This document shows, in pieces, positions 1 through 7,826 of a stretch of 64,000 nt of DNA; the first letter of the stretch is position 1; each line of letters starts with the position of its first letter. The DNA is from an uncultured Nitrospiraceae bacterium (lineage in GTDB: Bacteria; Nitrospirota; Thermodesulfovibrionia; Thermodesulfovibrionales; Dissulfurispiraceae). The position numbers and the translations under genes are program-made. Under the pieces are notes generated by a model. That model was not told the origin of the DNA, did not search any database, and saw only the letters and a program-made list of their open reading frames with translations. The stretch spans positions 1 to 64,000 of the forward strand of contig CAIJNL010000005.1 in the NCBI GenBank assembly GCA_903822005.1, in the 5' to 3' direction.

Positions 1-140
1 CAGGGTTACTCATCATTGTGATATCATCGAAACAGGAAACGACAGTTGGAGAATAAAAACACGAAACTCTAAAAAATGACCGTCCGGGGTGGGTCAAAAT
101 TGGACGCCGATGCCGGGTCAATATTCAATGCCGATCTACA
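1..140. mobile_element. IS21-family-like insertion sequence end (partial)
   Basis: Positions 91-135 carry two imperfect 21-bp direct repeats (17 of 21 identical) that both end in GCCGAT. Tandem terminal repeats next to a tip reading 5'-TGTAGATCGG inward (complement of 140 to 131) are the usual architecture of IS21-family ends, where the transposase binds several internal repeats. No istA/istB reading frame is inside the window, so the body would lie left of position 1 or be lost. The last four codons of the neighbouring GASH-like gene lie inside this end, so the insertion is later than that gene. Confidence 0.6.
91..135. repeat. Two tandem 21-bp terminal repeats of the IS end
   Basis: The units are at 91-111 and 115-135, separated by 3 bases, and both begin GGGTCAA and end GCCGAT. 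They differ at four positions. They are probably transposase-binding repeats of the insertion sequence end. Confidence 0.6.
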
Positions 141-1027
141 TATTTACTCTTCCATTCGTCGGATGATGCATTAATTACTTCTTTTATTGATATTTTGTCT
201 TCTTGCTTTTGCCGTCCAATGCTTAACATTTTATCCATCAGAGCTGGGATACTGATGGGACCAGGAAGTTTTCTTGTCATTTCCGCTAGCTCTTTCGCAA
301 CAATCAGACTAGCAAAAGGCAAAGGGATGGTAGACATTTTCTTATTCAAACTATTGCTGCACTCTCCCATAACCCACCATAACATTTCTGTTTCTTCTTG
401 CTGTAGAAGCAAAGAGTCGTCAATTTCCGATGATATTTTGTTAACTTGTTTTATTACTTCAAGAATAATTTCCTGTATTTTATCAAAAAGGGCTCCCATA
501 GGAGCTTGCGTAGAAGGGAGGTTATTCTGCGGCAATATCGTCAACAGTGCATCTTTCGGTGTTTTAAAATCAGCGGTGCTAGCTTTAAGACTTGTCGTCC
601 TCGCCCGTGAGCGGATCGAAATGGATAGATTTGATAAATATTGTTTTGCAGCATTTGATACCTCATTAAAAATTGGCACATCAGTAGATCCCTGAAAACT
701 TACACAAACAGCTGACATTGCAATCTTAAACCTATTATCATTATTTTCAAGGCTTACGATTATTGAAATGCCCGCTAGAAGTTGCAATTCCAATTCATTA
801 CCGCTCATCCTAAATGTTTGGTCGGCCTTTTGAAAGATTCCTCTAAAATCATCCCTATAACTATCATATCGGGTGGGCTTTCCCAAATAAAGTCGCACTA
901 AATCCAGACACGATTCCTCATCAAGACCATTAACAATATTTTCTATTCCGAGTTGTCTCTTAGTTACAGTATCCTCAGTAAGATTAACATCAACGATGCG
1001 CAACCAGTCACTTAAACATTTATGCAT
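125..1027 (-). CDS. GASH-like helical protein, C-terminus truncated by IS end
   Basis: This soluble, probably all-helical protein of 300 residues has no signal peptide or membrane segment. Its composition and its position behind a calcineurin-type phosphoesterase recall the GASH family (GTPase-associated system helical protein) of predicted NTP-dependent conflict systems. The match is from memory and is not verified. The start is supported by GAGGAGG about 6 nt upstream of ATG. Only 11 nt separate it from the phosphoesterase stop, so the two are co-transcribed. The final residues VDRH and the TGA stop are read from the insertion-sequence tip (125-140), so the native C-terminus is missing. Other partners, such as the GTPase, are not in the window. 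Confidence 0.55.
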   Translation of the reverse strand: MHKCLSDWLRIVDVNLTEDTVTKRQLGIENIVNGLDEESCLDLVRLYLGKPTRYDSYRDDFRGIFQKADQTFRMSGNELELQLLAGISIIVSLENNDNRFKIAMSAVCVSFQGSTDVPIFNEVSNAAKQYLSNLSISIRSRARTTSLKASTADFKTPKDALLTILPQNNLPSTQAPMGALFDKIQEIILEVIKQVNKISSEIDDSLLLQQEETEMLWWVMGECSNSLNKKMSTIPLPFASLIVAKELAEMTRKLPGPISIPALMDKMLSIGRQKQEDKISIKEVINASSDEWKSKYVDRH

Positions 1028-1038
1028 GCTGTTCCTCC

Positions 1039-2391
1039 TCAGATTCCCTTAAAAGAGTTTTTGCTTATGTCTCGATTTCCATGTGCTTCTTCTATCTTTT
1101 GCCAAAGCAACTCCAATTTTCTTTCATCTCTAGCTCTTAAAAATATATTCTTGAATAAATCTGCATCTTCTATACCTTCATCTTCATCTCTAACAAGATG
1201 CAGGTCCAGTGCTATTCTGTGACGGACATTGAAAGCTAGTTTATGAAACCTGTAAACCAACTTCCTATAGGGGTTCTCTATCCCCCCTGCGGAAGTGATT
1301 ATTCCATTGCTTATTTCATCACAATTCTGTGCCTCTTTTGCAGCAATGCTCATTTTACTCCTATCCATTTCAAATTCCAATAATGGAAGATCCAAGGCGT
1401 ATTCTCGAACAGGAGAGCCGTTCAAATCAAAATCAGGTATGAATTTAGTATCGACCTTACTCCATATATATGTATACACATTTACTATAAGTTTTCTAAC
1501 AGAAGCCTGATTAGACACAGATAAGCCGAGAAAATTATAACGTGGCAACCAACTTGAATCCTCTCTTTCAGGATGCGTAGCACCCGCGACAATGCGCACG
1601 AACTTGTTCGTTGCCATTATGAATTGATTGTGTTTGTGTCCGAATAACTGAATGACAGCTCGATTATTTAAGTATACTTCAACCGTATCTCTATCCTTCA
1701 GCCAATCTAAAGGATGATGGCACATTGTGAGATAGCAGACTCTTTTGTCACTCATTGGCAACTGAACTTGTTTTTCTCCCAGAAATAATTTATTCTCTTC
1801 TGCATTATCTATCTTGCTAGAAACAAGAGTGGAGTTTAAACCACGTATCCTGAGCAACGATCCATCATTAAGTGGGAGATCATATTCCCAGTATAAAGAT
1901 CCATCTTTCTTTATGCTACCTTCATAAAGCTTATTAAACCCCATATAGTTATGAAGTGGTCTGTGCATTAATTCTGCAGCTGATTTATCAATACAGAAAT
2001 ATTTCTCTATTCCACTGTTAATCTGACATACAGTTTTATTCGATCGCAGATCTTTATGCGCACCTTGAAGTAAAGGACTTCCATCAACGACATCCCAATC
2101 AACATCATGATTTCCGGGAACAGTCCAAATGTTCTCTTCGGGACAATTGAGTTTTTCACACAATGAAGTTAACCAATTCTCCGCTTTTTCATACTCCATT
2201 TTCTTTCCGGAATATACGACGTCGCCAGTAATTATTATCCCATGAACCCTGCCGCCTTTTTTTTTGATAAATTCTCCTGCTTCAGTTTCCATTGAAAGTC
2301 TAAGGTCAACGTCTAAATCGAAAGAACACCCACTTCTTTTATGGAAGTGAATATCGGATAAGTGAAGCAGCATTAATTCAGTTTCGCTCAT
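1039..2391 (-). CDS. Calcineurin-like metallophosphoesterase with C-terminal adaptor-like helical domain
   Basis: The N-terminal 290 residues carry a complete calcineurin-type metallophosphoesterase signature: D13 and H15 in LSDIHF, D57 in TGDVVY, N94/H95 in PGNHD, a later CHHP and GHKHNQ. These would bind two metal ions and cleave a phosphoester; the substrate cannot be told. After a linker, about residues 375-440 form a helical segment with conserved-looking Arg, Leu and Trp (RHRIALDLHL, RARDERKLELLW). This resembles the small adaptor or effector-associated domains of NTP-dependent conflict systems. GGGAGGG precedes the ATG. It forms an operon with the GASH-like gene, which makes it the likely effector or regulator of that locus. 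Confidence 0.75.
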   Translation of the reverse strand: MSETELMLLHLSDIHFHKRSGCSFDLDVDLRLSMETEAGEFIKKKGGRVHGIIITGDVVYSGKKMEYEKAENWLTSLCEKLNCPEENIWTVPGNHDVDWDVVDGSPLLQGAHKDLRSNKTVCQINSGIEKYFCIDKSAAELMHRPLHNYMGFNKLYEGSIKKDGSLYWEYDLPLNDGSLLRIRGLNSTLVSSKIDNAEENKLFLGEKQVQLPMSDKRVCYLTMCHHPLDWLKDRDTVEVYLNNRAVIQLFGHKHNQFIMATNKFVRIVAGATHPEREDSSWLPRYNFLGLSVSNQASVRKLIVNVYTYIWSKVDTKFIPDFDLNGSPVREYALDLPLLEFEMDRSKMSIAAKEAQNCDEISNGIITSAGGIENPYRKLVYRFHKLAFNVRHRIALDLHLVRDEDEGIEDADLFKNIFLRARDERKLELLWQKIEEAHGNRDISKNSFKGI

Positions 2392-2468
2392 ACTTTTTGT
2401 CCCTCCCTTAAGAGGTACTTTTTACTCAATTTTTAAGCTATTCCCGAAATTAGGCTTTAACAAGTTGA

Positions 2469-2477
2469 ATTATAACA
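2469..2477 (-). promoter_or_regulatory. Extended -10 promoter for the phosphoesterase/GASH operon
   Basis: On the minus strand this reads TGTTATAAT, a perfect TATAAT with an extended TGn element, 78 bp upstream of the start codon. No good -35 box is visible. The 441-bp gap between the operon and the tRNA (2392-2832) holds this promoter and the repeats at 2748-2819; I see no gene in it. Confidence 0.45.
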
Positions 2478-2747
2478 GATTTAGGTGTTTTTGTGAGACA
2501 CAACAATTTCGACAGCTCGCATGTGAAAAATGAAGGAATTGAAGAAACAAAGATTATTAATATGCCTCCAAACCCTTCCTCAAAGTTCAATATTCCCTCT
2601 ACAGCTGCAGCTTTGCACAAACCGTTTCAGTTGTGATTACTATCCGTCGTTATCATTATACTTCATCTTTTTCATATATACTGGACGTATCACATTGAAT
2701 TGCAAGCAAAATAGTGTTATGCATAGCGTTATCTATTCGATAGTAGG

Positions 2748-2819
2748 AAAATTTAAGCATAATTTGGCCAAGATAAAATTTAAGCATAAACTGGCCAAAC
2801 GGCCAATTTATGCTTAAAT
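2748..2819. repeat. Direct plus inverted repeats forming a strong hairpin
   Basis: A 23-bp sequence occurs at 2748-2770 and again at 2775-2797 with two differences. It then appears inverted at 2801-2819. The second and third copies form a 19-bp stem (18 of 19 paired) around the 4-nt loop AAAC. No T-run follows in the right place for a simple terminator. The unit could be the end of a small mobile element or a protein-binding array. Confidence 0.7.
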
Positions 2820-2832
2820 AGACACAAAAAAA

Positions 2833-2908
2833 TGGTGGCGGTGCAGGGATTCGAACCCCGGACTCTGCGAATATGAGTCGCATGCTCTACCAACTGAGCT
2901 ACACCGCC
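2833..2908 (-). tRNA. tRNA-Met (anticodon CAT), elongator type
   Basis: The gene folds as a full cloverleaf with acceptor stem GGCGGTG/CACCGCC, D arm AGCTCAGTTGG, anticodon loop CTCATAT (anticodon CAT), GGTTCGAAT T-loop and an encoded CCA at 2835-2833. The paired first acceptor base pair argues against initiator tRNA. Elongator Met is most likely; a lysidine-modified Ile tRNA cannot be excluded from the anticodon alone. Its 3' end faces the accessory segment at 1-2.8 kb, a common integration geometry. A T-run on the minus strand just downstream (2824-2832) may end transcription. Confidence 0.95.
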
Positions 2909-2923
2909 ATTTTGAGAATTGTT

Positions 2924-2953
2924 ATTATATCAGACCGTCCCCGATGCAGGCAA
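2924..2953 (-). promoter_or_regulatory. Sigma-70-type promoter of tRNA-Met
   Basis: On the minus strand TTGCCT (2953-2948) is followed after 18 bp by a perfect TATAAT (2929-2924). The -10 box lies 15 bp upstream of the tRNA 5' end, which fits a short leader. Confidence 0.5.
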
Positions 2954-3030
2954 GGCCGCCCCTGAAATAGCCGAATTTGTAAACTTATGATACAATTAAG
3001 CACTTAAATGGAAAATCTGGTTTCCGGGAA

Positions 3031-4017
3031 ATGACTATGGATGATTGCAAAATGGATGCCCTAGAAATAGCGCGAAGGGTGCTCAGGATTGAGGCAGATG
3101 CAGTGCTGGCGCTTATCGACAGGCTGGACAGCAATTTTGCCAGGGCCGTTGATCTTGTTTTCAATGCTAAAGGCAGGGTAGTCATTACCGGCATGGGCAA
3201 GTCCGGGCTGGTAGGCAAAAAAATATCGGCGACCCTTGCTTCTACCGGCACTCCTGCTTTTTTCCTCCATCCGGCAGAGGCAAGCCATGGAGACCTCGGA
3301 ATGGTGACGGCCCAGGATGTGGTCATAGCCATATCGAGCAGCGGGGAGACAAATGAGCTGACCGATCTCATACCTTTTTTAAAGCGCTTCAGTGTCACAA
3401 TCATATCGATGACCGGCAATCCAGATTCGACCCTTGCAAAGACCTCGAACGCGCACCTTGACATCTCGGTCAAGGAAGAGGCCTGTCCCCTCGGCATCAC
3501 CCCGACCGCATCCACAACTGCTACACTTGCCATGGGCGACGCCCTGGCAGTGGCCCTGCTCGTGAGACGCGGATTCCGGCAGGAGGATTTCGCTACCCTT
3601 CATCCCGGCGGCAGTCTTGGCAAAAAACTTTTTGTGAGGGTAAAAGACCTGATGCATGTGGGCGGCGCCCTGCCTGTGACCCCGGCCGGCACGCCGGTCA
3701 TGGATGCGGTCATGGAGATATCTTCAAAAAGGCTCGGGATCACCGTCGTTACCGGCGCAGGCCAAAAGATGCTCGGCATTATCACTGACGGGGACGTTCG
3801 CCGCGGCATACAGAAGTACGGGAAGGATTTTTTCGAGATGAAAGCCGAGGAGGTCATGACGAAAAGCCCGCGGACAATCTGTGAGGACGAGCTTGCCGCA
3901 ACAGCCTTGTCCCAGATGCAGAAGCATTCGATCACCTCCCTCGTCGTACCGGATTCAGAAGGGGTTGTAACAGGTATAATACATCTGCACGATATCCTTA
4001 AGGAAGGGATTGTTTAA
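3031..4017 (+). CDS. kdsD: D-arabinose 5-phosphate isomerase
   Basis: This enzyme interconverts ribulose 5-phosphate and arabinose 5-phosphate, the first step of Kdo synthesis for LPS. An N-terminal SIS sugar-isomerase domain (about residues 35-180) contains GMGKSG at 54-59 and a second SSSGET loop. A pair of CBS domains fills about residues 205-328, the typical KdsD/KpsF layout and length (328 aa). It heads a tight operon with kdsC, pgsA, plsY and queC. A likely -10 box (TACAAT) lies about 40 bp upstream. A second in-frame ATG two codons on leaves the exact start slightly open. Confidence 0.95.
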   Translation: MTMDDCKMDALEIARRVLRIEADAVLALIDRLDSNFARAVDLVFNAKGRVVITGMGKSGLVGKKISATLASTGTPAFFLHPAEASHGDLGMVTAQDVVIAISSSGETNELTDLIPFLKRFSVTIISMTGNPDSTLAKTSNAHLDISVKEEACPLGITPTASTTATLAMGDALAVALLVRRGFRQEDFATLHPGGSLGKKLFVRVKDLMHVGGALPVTPAGTPVMDAVMEISSKRLGITVVTGAGQKMLGIITDGDVRRGIQKYGKDFFEMKAEEVMTKSPRTICEDELAATALSQMQKHSITSLVVPDSEGVVTGIIHLHDILKEGIV

Positions 4018-4027
4018 CCCTCTGGGC

Positions 4028-4573
4028 ATGGAAAAGAAAATGGACCGCCGCAAAATCAGTGCCGCCGCGAAGAAAATCAGGCTGCTGGTCCTCGACGTCG
4101 ACGGGGTCATGACAGATGGACGCATCATTCTGGACAACGATGGCAACGAGTTCAAGGCCTTTCATGTGCGGGACGGTCATGGTCTCAAGCTGCTCGGCGA
4201 TTCAGGAATAAAAGTCGCCCTTATTACGGGGCGCAGTTCACAGGTTGTAGCAAGACGTGCCGCTGAACTAAGGATAACAGATGTTTATCAGGGCTGCCAC
4301 AACAAGACAGAGGCCTATGAACAGCTGCTCGAAAAGTTCGTACTTAAAGACAATGAGGTGGCGTATGTGGGCGACGACGTTGTTGATATACCGATCATGA
4401 AAAGAGTCGGCCTACCCGTTGCTGTGGCCGACGCCGTTTATGAGACAAAGAAACATGCCCTGCTCGTTACGAAGAACCCTGGCGGCAGGGGTGCTGTACG
4501 GGAAGTGACCGATCTTCTCCTTAAGGCTTCCGGCAAGTGGAAAGAGTTGATGAATGAGAACAATAAAACTTAA
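4028..4573 (+). CDS. kdsC: 3-deoxy-D-manno-octulosonate 8-phosphate phosphatase
   Basis: This HAD-family phosphatase removes the phosphate from Kdo 8-phosphate. The nucleophile loop LVLDVDGVMTDG (D23, D25) lies near the N-terminus, followed by ITGR and the metal-binding GDDVVD. The length (181 aa) is normal for a cap-less KdsC. I chose the ATG at 4028, but an upstream TTG at 4010 overlapping the kdsD stop and a downstream ATG at 4043 are both possible. It lies in the same operon as kdsD, catalysing a later step of the same pathway, and overlaps pgsA by 20 nt. Confidence 0.93.
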   Translation: MEKKMDRRKISAAAKKIRLLVLDVDGVMTDGRIILDNDGNEFKAFHVRDGHGLKLLGDSGIKVALITGRSSQVVARRAAELRITDVYQGCHNKTEAYEQLLEKFVLKDNEVAYVGDDVVDIPIMKRVGLPVAVADAVYETKKHALLVTKNPGGRGAVREVTDLLLKASGKWKELMNENNKT

Positions 4574-5090
4574 TATCCCGACGATACTGACGTTCAGCAG
4601 AATAGTACTCATACCTTTTTTTGTTTGGGTAACGCCGACAAGCCCGATGCTGGGCGTCACCATATTCCTGATTGCTGCTGTCACCGATTTTCTTGACGGT
4701 TACCTGGCCCGGAAAACCGGTCAGATTACCAAATTCGGCATCATCCTTGACCCTATCGCGGACAAGATCCTCGTAATCTCTGCGCTGATACTGCTTGTTG
4801 ACATGGTCAGGATATCGGCGTGGATAGCCATGGTAATCATTGTCAGGGAGTTTGTAGTCACGGGGATCAGGGTAGTTGCTCTCTCAAAGGACATAATCAT
4901 TCCCGCTGAGACCGGCGGCAAGATCAAGACCGTAGCGCAGATGGCCTCTGTTGTACTCCTCCTCCTGCCGGGAGGACTGGGGCCTGTTGATTTTTATGAT
5001 ATCGGACTCGTGCTGATGTACATCTCCGTTGTTCTCGCGGTTGTCACCGGCATAAAATACGGGATCGCGTTCTGGAGGCGCCTGCAGTGA
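4554..5090 (+). CDS. pgsA: CDP-diacylglycerol-glycerol-3-phosphate 3-phosphatidyltransferase
   Basis: This inner-membrane enzyme makes phosphatidylglycerophosphate, the precursor of phosphatidylglycerol and cardiolipin. The CDP-alcohol phosphotransferase motif is complete: DFLDGYLAR, then GIILDPIADK eight residues later, giving all four metal-binding aspartates. Four or more hydrophobic helices fill the 178 residues, the normal PgsA length. Its start lies inside kdsC and its stop overlaps the plsY GTG by 4 nt, so translation is probably coupled. Regulation appears to be that of the operon. Confidence 0.95.
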   Translation: MRTIKLNIPTILTFSRIVLIPFFVWVTPTSPMLGVTIFLIAAVTDFLDGYLARKTGQITKFGIILDPIADKILVISALILLVDMVRISAWIAMVIIVREFVVTGIRVVALSKDIIIPAETGGKIKTVAQMASVVLLLLPGGLGPVDFYDIGLVLMYISVVLAVVTGIKYGIAFWRRLQ

Positions 5091-5734
5091 TTGCGGCTTT
5101 GCTGATCGGGGCCTTTATTATAGGGTCTGTCCCGTCAGGAAGCCTGATTGCCTCGATAAAAGGTATTGACCTGAGAAACGCCGGAAGCGGCAACATCGGG
5201 GCGACCAATGTAATGCGAACAATGGGCCGTGGCGCCGCCCTGCTGACGCTGGTATGCGACATGGCCAAGGGCATGCTTCCGATAATTGCTGCGAGGGCCC
5301 TTTCCCCTTACTCCGGCGAGCAGTTCACCGGGATTGTTTCCTCCCTGCCCTTTCACATCATAAATCCGGCCGTGGCGCTGGAATGCGTTCTCGGCATAGC
5401 TGCTATACTCGGACACATTTTTTCAGTCTTCCTGAAATTCCGCGGCGGCAAGGGCGTCGCAACCAGTCTTGGAGTTGCGCTGATTATTTCTCCGATTGCT
5501 GCCCTGTTTTCCGCGGCAATCTGGCTGGGCACCTTCATTATATCGCGCTACTCCTCCCTCAGCGCCCTTATTGCTTTTGGGTCCTTCCCTTTCTGCATAT
5601 ACATACTCGACCCCTCAGTAGAAAAAATAACCATGGCTGCGATTATTGCCGTCATCATATTTATAACTCATTGGCCTAATATTGCCCGCCTGCTGGCCGG
5701 GACCGAAAATAAATTCACGAGGAAACAACAGTGA
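5087..5734 (+). CDS. plsY: Acyl-phosphate:glycerol-3-phosphate acyltransferase
   Basis: PlsY transfers an acyl group from acyl phosphate to glycerol 3-phosphate, the first membrane step of phospholipid synthesis. The family motifs are visible: GSVPSGS near the N-terminus, [10 protein letters not shown], and [10 protein letters not shown]. The protein is strongly hydrophobic with about five membrane helices. It starts with GTG within GTGA, overlapping the pgsA stop by 4 nt, and its own stop overlaps the queC start by 4 nt. Pairing with pgsA places two phospholipid enzymes side by side. Confidence 0.95.
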   Translation: MIAALLIGAFIIGSVPSGSLIASIKGIDLRNAGSGNIGATNVMRTMGRGAALLTLVCDMAKGMLPIIAARALSPYSGEQFTGIVSSLPFHIINPAVALECVLGIAAILGHIFSVFLKFRGGKGVATSLGVALIISPIAALFSAAIWLGTFIISRYSSLSALIAFGSFPFCIYILDPSVEKITMAAIIAVIIFITHWPNIARLLAGTENKFTRKQQ

Positions 5735-6450
5735 AAAAAGCCGTAGTATTATTGAGCGGCGGCCTGGATTCTGCTACAACTCTTGCCATGGCAAAGTCAG
5801 AGGGATACGATCTATATGCCATCAGCTTTGATTACGGCCAGAGACACCGGATTGAACTTGAAGCTGCGGCACGGGTAGCCTCTAGCCTCGGTGTAAAAAA
5901 ACATCTTGTAACGCAATTTAATCTCAGAGACATAGGCGGTTCTGCGCTGACGGCAGACCTGGACGTACCGAAAAACAGCCCTATGGCGCTGCCTGGTCCT
6001 CCGGACCAGATTCCTATCACATACGTTCCTGCCCGGAACACAATATTCCTCTCCTTCGCGCTCGGCTGGGCCGAGGTACTTAATGCCCCTGACATATTCA
6101 TCGGCGCAAATGCAGTGGATTACAGCGGTTACCCCGACTGCAGGCCTGAATATCTCGAGGCCTTTGAGGCCATGGCCAATCTCGCCACAAAGGCTTCTGT
6201 TGAAGGCAATATCAGGTTTGCAGTCCATGCCCCGCTGCTGCGATTGACCAAATGCGACATAATAAAAAAAGGAATTGGGCTGGGAATAGACTACGCCCTT
6301 ACTTGGAGCTGTTACGATCCCAAAAGGGTCAGCGACGCGGGCATTAAAGACATTTCATATGTTCCCTGCGGAAGGTGCGACAGCTGCATGTTCAGAAAAA
6401 AAGGATTTGAAGATGCCGGAGTTTCCGATCCACTCAGGTATGCCTGCTGA
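5731..6450 (+). CDS. queC: 7-cyano-7-deazaguanine synthase
   Basis: QueC converts 7-carboxy-7-deazaguanine to preQ0 using ATP and ammonia, in queuosine (or archaeosine) tRNA modification. The N-terminal PP-loop [11 protein letters not shown] binds ATP. Four C-terminal zinc cysteines are seen in SCYD and CGRCDSC. The length (239 aa) is typical. The GTG start overlaps the plsY stop by 4 nt, so it is the last gene of the kdsD operon. No queD/E/F is in the window. Confidence 0.95.
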   Translation: MKKAVVLLSGGLDSATTLAMAKSEGYDLYAISFDYGQRHRIELEAAARVASSLGVKKHLVTQFNLRDIGGSALTADLDVPKNSPMALPGPPDQIPITYVPARNTIFLSFALGWAEVLNAPDIFIGANAVDYSGYPDCRPEYLEAFEAMANLATKASVEGNIRFAVHAPLLRLTKCDIIKKGIGLGIDYALTWSCYDPKRVSDAGIKDISYVPCGRCDSCMFRKKGFEDAGVSDPLRYAC

Positions 6451-6524
6451 TTGTTTTTTGCATAACTACACTTTCGGGACAGGTTGCAGGTATATTATAG
6501 TAGCTTTACTTAAAAGGGGTAGAC

Positions 6525-7157
6525 ATGATTAACATTCTTATTGCAGATGACCACGTAATCGTGCGCAAGGGGATGATACAGGTGCTCTCTTCGGCGCCGG
6601 ACATAGTGGTTGCGGACGAAGCCGGCACCGGTCATGAGGCCCTCGACAAGATAAGGAAAAACAGATATGATGTCGTTGTGCTCGACATTTCTTTGCCCGG
6701 AAAGAACGGCCTTGAAGTCCTTAAGCAGATCAAACTCGAATACCCGGCCCAGCCTGTTCTTGTTTTAAGCATGTATTCTGAAGACCATTACGCCGTGCGT
6801 GTGTTGAAAGCAGGCGGTTCAGGTTACATTACCAAGGAAAATGCCAGTAATGAACTTGTCGCTGCCATCCGGATTATTGCCCAGGGCAGAAAATTCATTA
6901 CGCCCTCACTGGCAGAGAAACTGGCCGGAGAATTGCATCCGGCTGATGACAAGCTGCCTCATGAAAAACTGACAGGCCGCGAGTTCAATATACTATGTCT
7001 GATTGCCAAAGGCAGGAGCAGCGGCGAAATTGCGGATGATCTCTCGCTAAGCGTGAAAACAGTTGCAACCTATCGTACGCGTCTCCTCGAAAAAATGGGC
7101 ATGAAGTCCAACTCCGAAATAACTTATTACGCAGCTCAAAACAGGCTGGTTGAGTAA
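6525..7157 (+). CDS. NarL/FixJ-family response regulator
   Basis: The N-terminal receiver domain (about 1-120) has the acidic pair in ADDHVIV, the phospho-acceptor Asp in VVLDISLPG and the Lys in ITKENAS. The C-terminal LuxR-type helix-turn-helix (about 145-205) has LTGREFNILCLIAKG and VKTVATYRTRLLEKM. It should bind DNA when phosphorylated. No histidine kinase is adjacent, so the partner is unknown. A purine-rich AAAAGGGG precedes the ATG, and an AT-rich promoter-like stretch (TATATTATAG) lies at about 6490. Its end overlaps the reading frame of ubiX if a TTG start is used there. Confidence 0.93.
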   Translation: MINILIADDHVIVRKGMIQVLSSAPDIVVADEAGTGHEALDKIRKNRYDVVVLDISLPGKNGLEVLKQIKLEYPAQPVLVLSMYSEDHYAVRVLKAGGSGYITKENASNELVAAIRIIAQGRKFITPSLAEKLAGELHPADDKLPHEKLTGREFNILCLIAKGRSSGEIADDLSLSVKTVATYRTRLLEKMGMKSNSEITYYAAQNRLVE

Positions 7158-7161
7158 CATC

Positions 7162-7749
7162 ATGAAAAGATACGTTCTTGCTATTACCGGGGCAAGCGGC
7201 TCCATTTTAGGTATTCGCCTGCTCGAAGAACTGCTGAAGACCGCGGAAGTGCATCTCATAATATCCCCGAACACCTTCCCTATAATATTGGATGAAACCG
7301 GCCTTGATTGGGCAAAGGAGACGGAGAAAGCTGTCAGGAATCAGTTCGCTGCCGACAGGCTGTTCTTTTATCGGGACGGACAGATGGACGCGCCGGTGGC
7401 AAGCGGTTCTTTTAAGACCGACGGCATGTTTATTGTGCCCTGCAGCATGAAGAGTCTTGCGGGCATTGCAAACGGCTATGCAAACAACCTTATTGAAAGG
7501 TCGGCGGATGTTGCCATGAAGGAGGGAAGACCTCTGCTTCTGTCCCCGCGAGAGATGCCCTTCAACGCCATACATCTTGAAAACATGCTTAAGCTGGCGC
7601 GTATCGGCGTCCGCATAGCGCCGCCCGTTCCCGCCTTTTATCACGGGCCTGCTGATATTGCAGACCTGGTGGATTTCATGGTCGGCAAGATACTCGACAG
7701 CTTCGGCATTGAACACAAACTCTTCAGGCGCTGGGGCAGTCAGCGGTAA
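7162..7749 (+). CDS. ubiX: Flavin prenyltransferase
   Basis: UbiX joins dimethylallyl phosphate to FMN to make prenylated FMN, the cofactor of UbiD-type decarboxylases. The N-terminal AITGASGSI and the later VPCSMKSLAGIANGYANN and SPREMPFN segments match the family. The length of 195 aa is normal. I chose the ATG at 7162; the frame is open to a TTG at 7150 that overlaps the preceding regulator. No ubiD partner is in the window, so the role (quinone synthesis or aromatic metabolism) cannot be fixed. Confidence 0.93.
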   Translation: MKRYVLAITGASGSILGIRLLEELLKTAEVHLIISPNTFPIILDETGLDWAKETEKAVRNQFAADRLFFYRDGQMDAPVASGSFKTDGMFIVPCSMKSLAGIANGYANNLIERSADVAMKEGRPLLLSPREMPFNAIHLENMLKLARIGVRIAPPVPAFYHGPADIADLVDFMVGKILDSFGIEHKLFRRWGSQR

Positions 7750-7826
7750 AGGCGGAGATTGAATTGTAATGCCGTTGCCTGTCCGTTTTGATCTTGGACT
7801 TTTTACATCTTGATATGGAGGACAAA

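Noticed and set aside
195-695. Plus-strand reading frame of 166 codons
   Set aside because: It lies opposite the GASH-like gene, whose start, ribosome-binding site and operon context are clear; no protein-like features seen.
2656-2883. Minus-strand reading frame of 75 codons across the tRNA and repeats
   Set aside because: It overlaps the tRNA-Met gene and has no ribosome-binding site.
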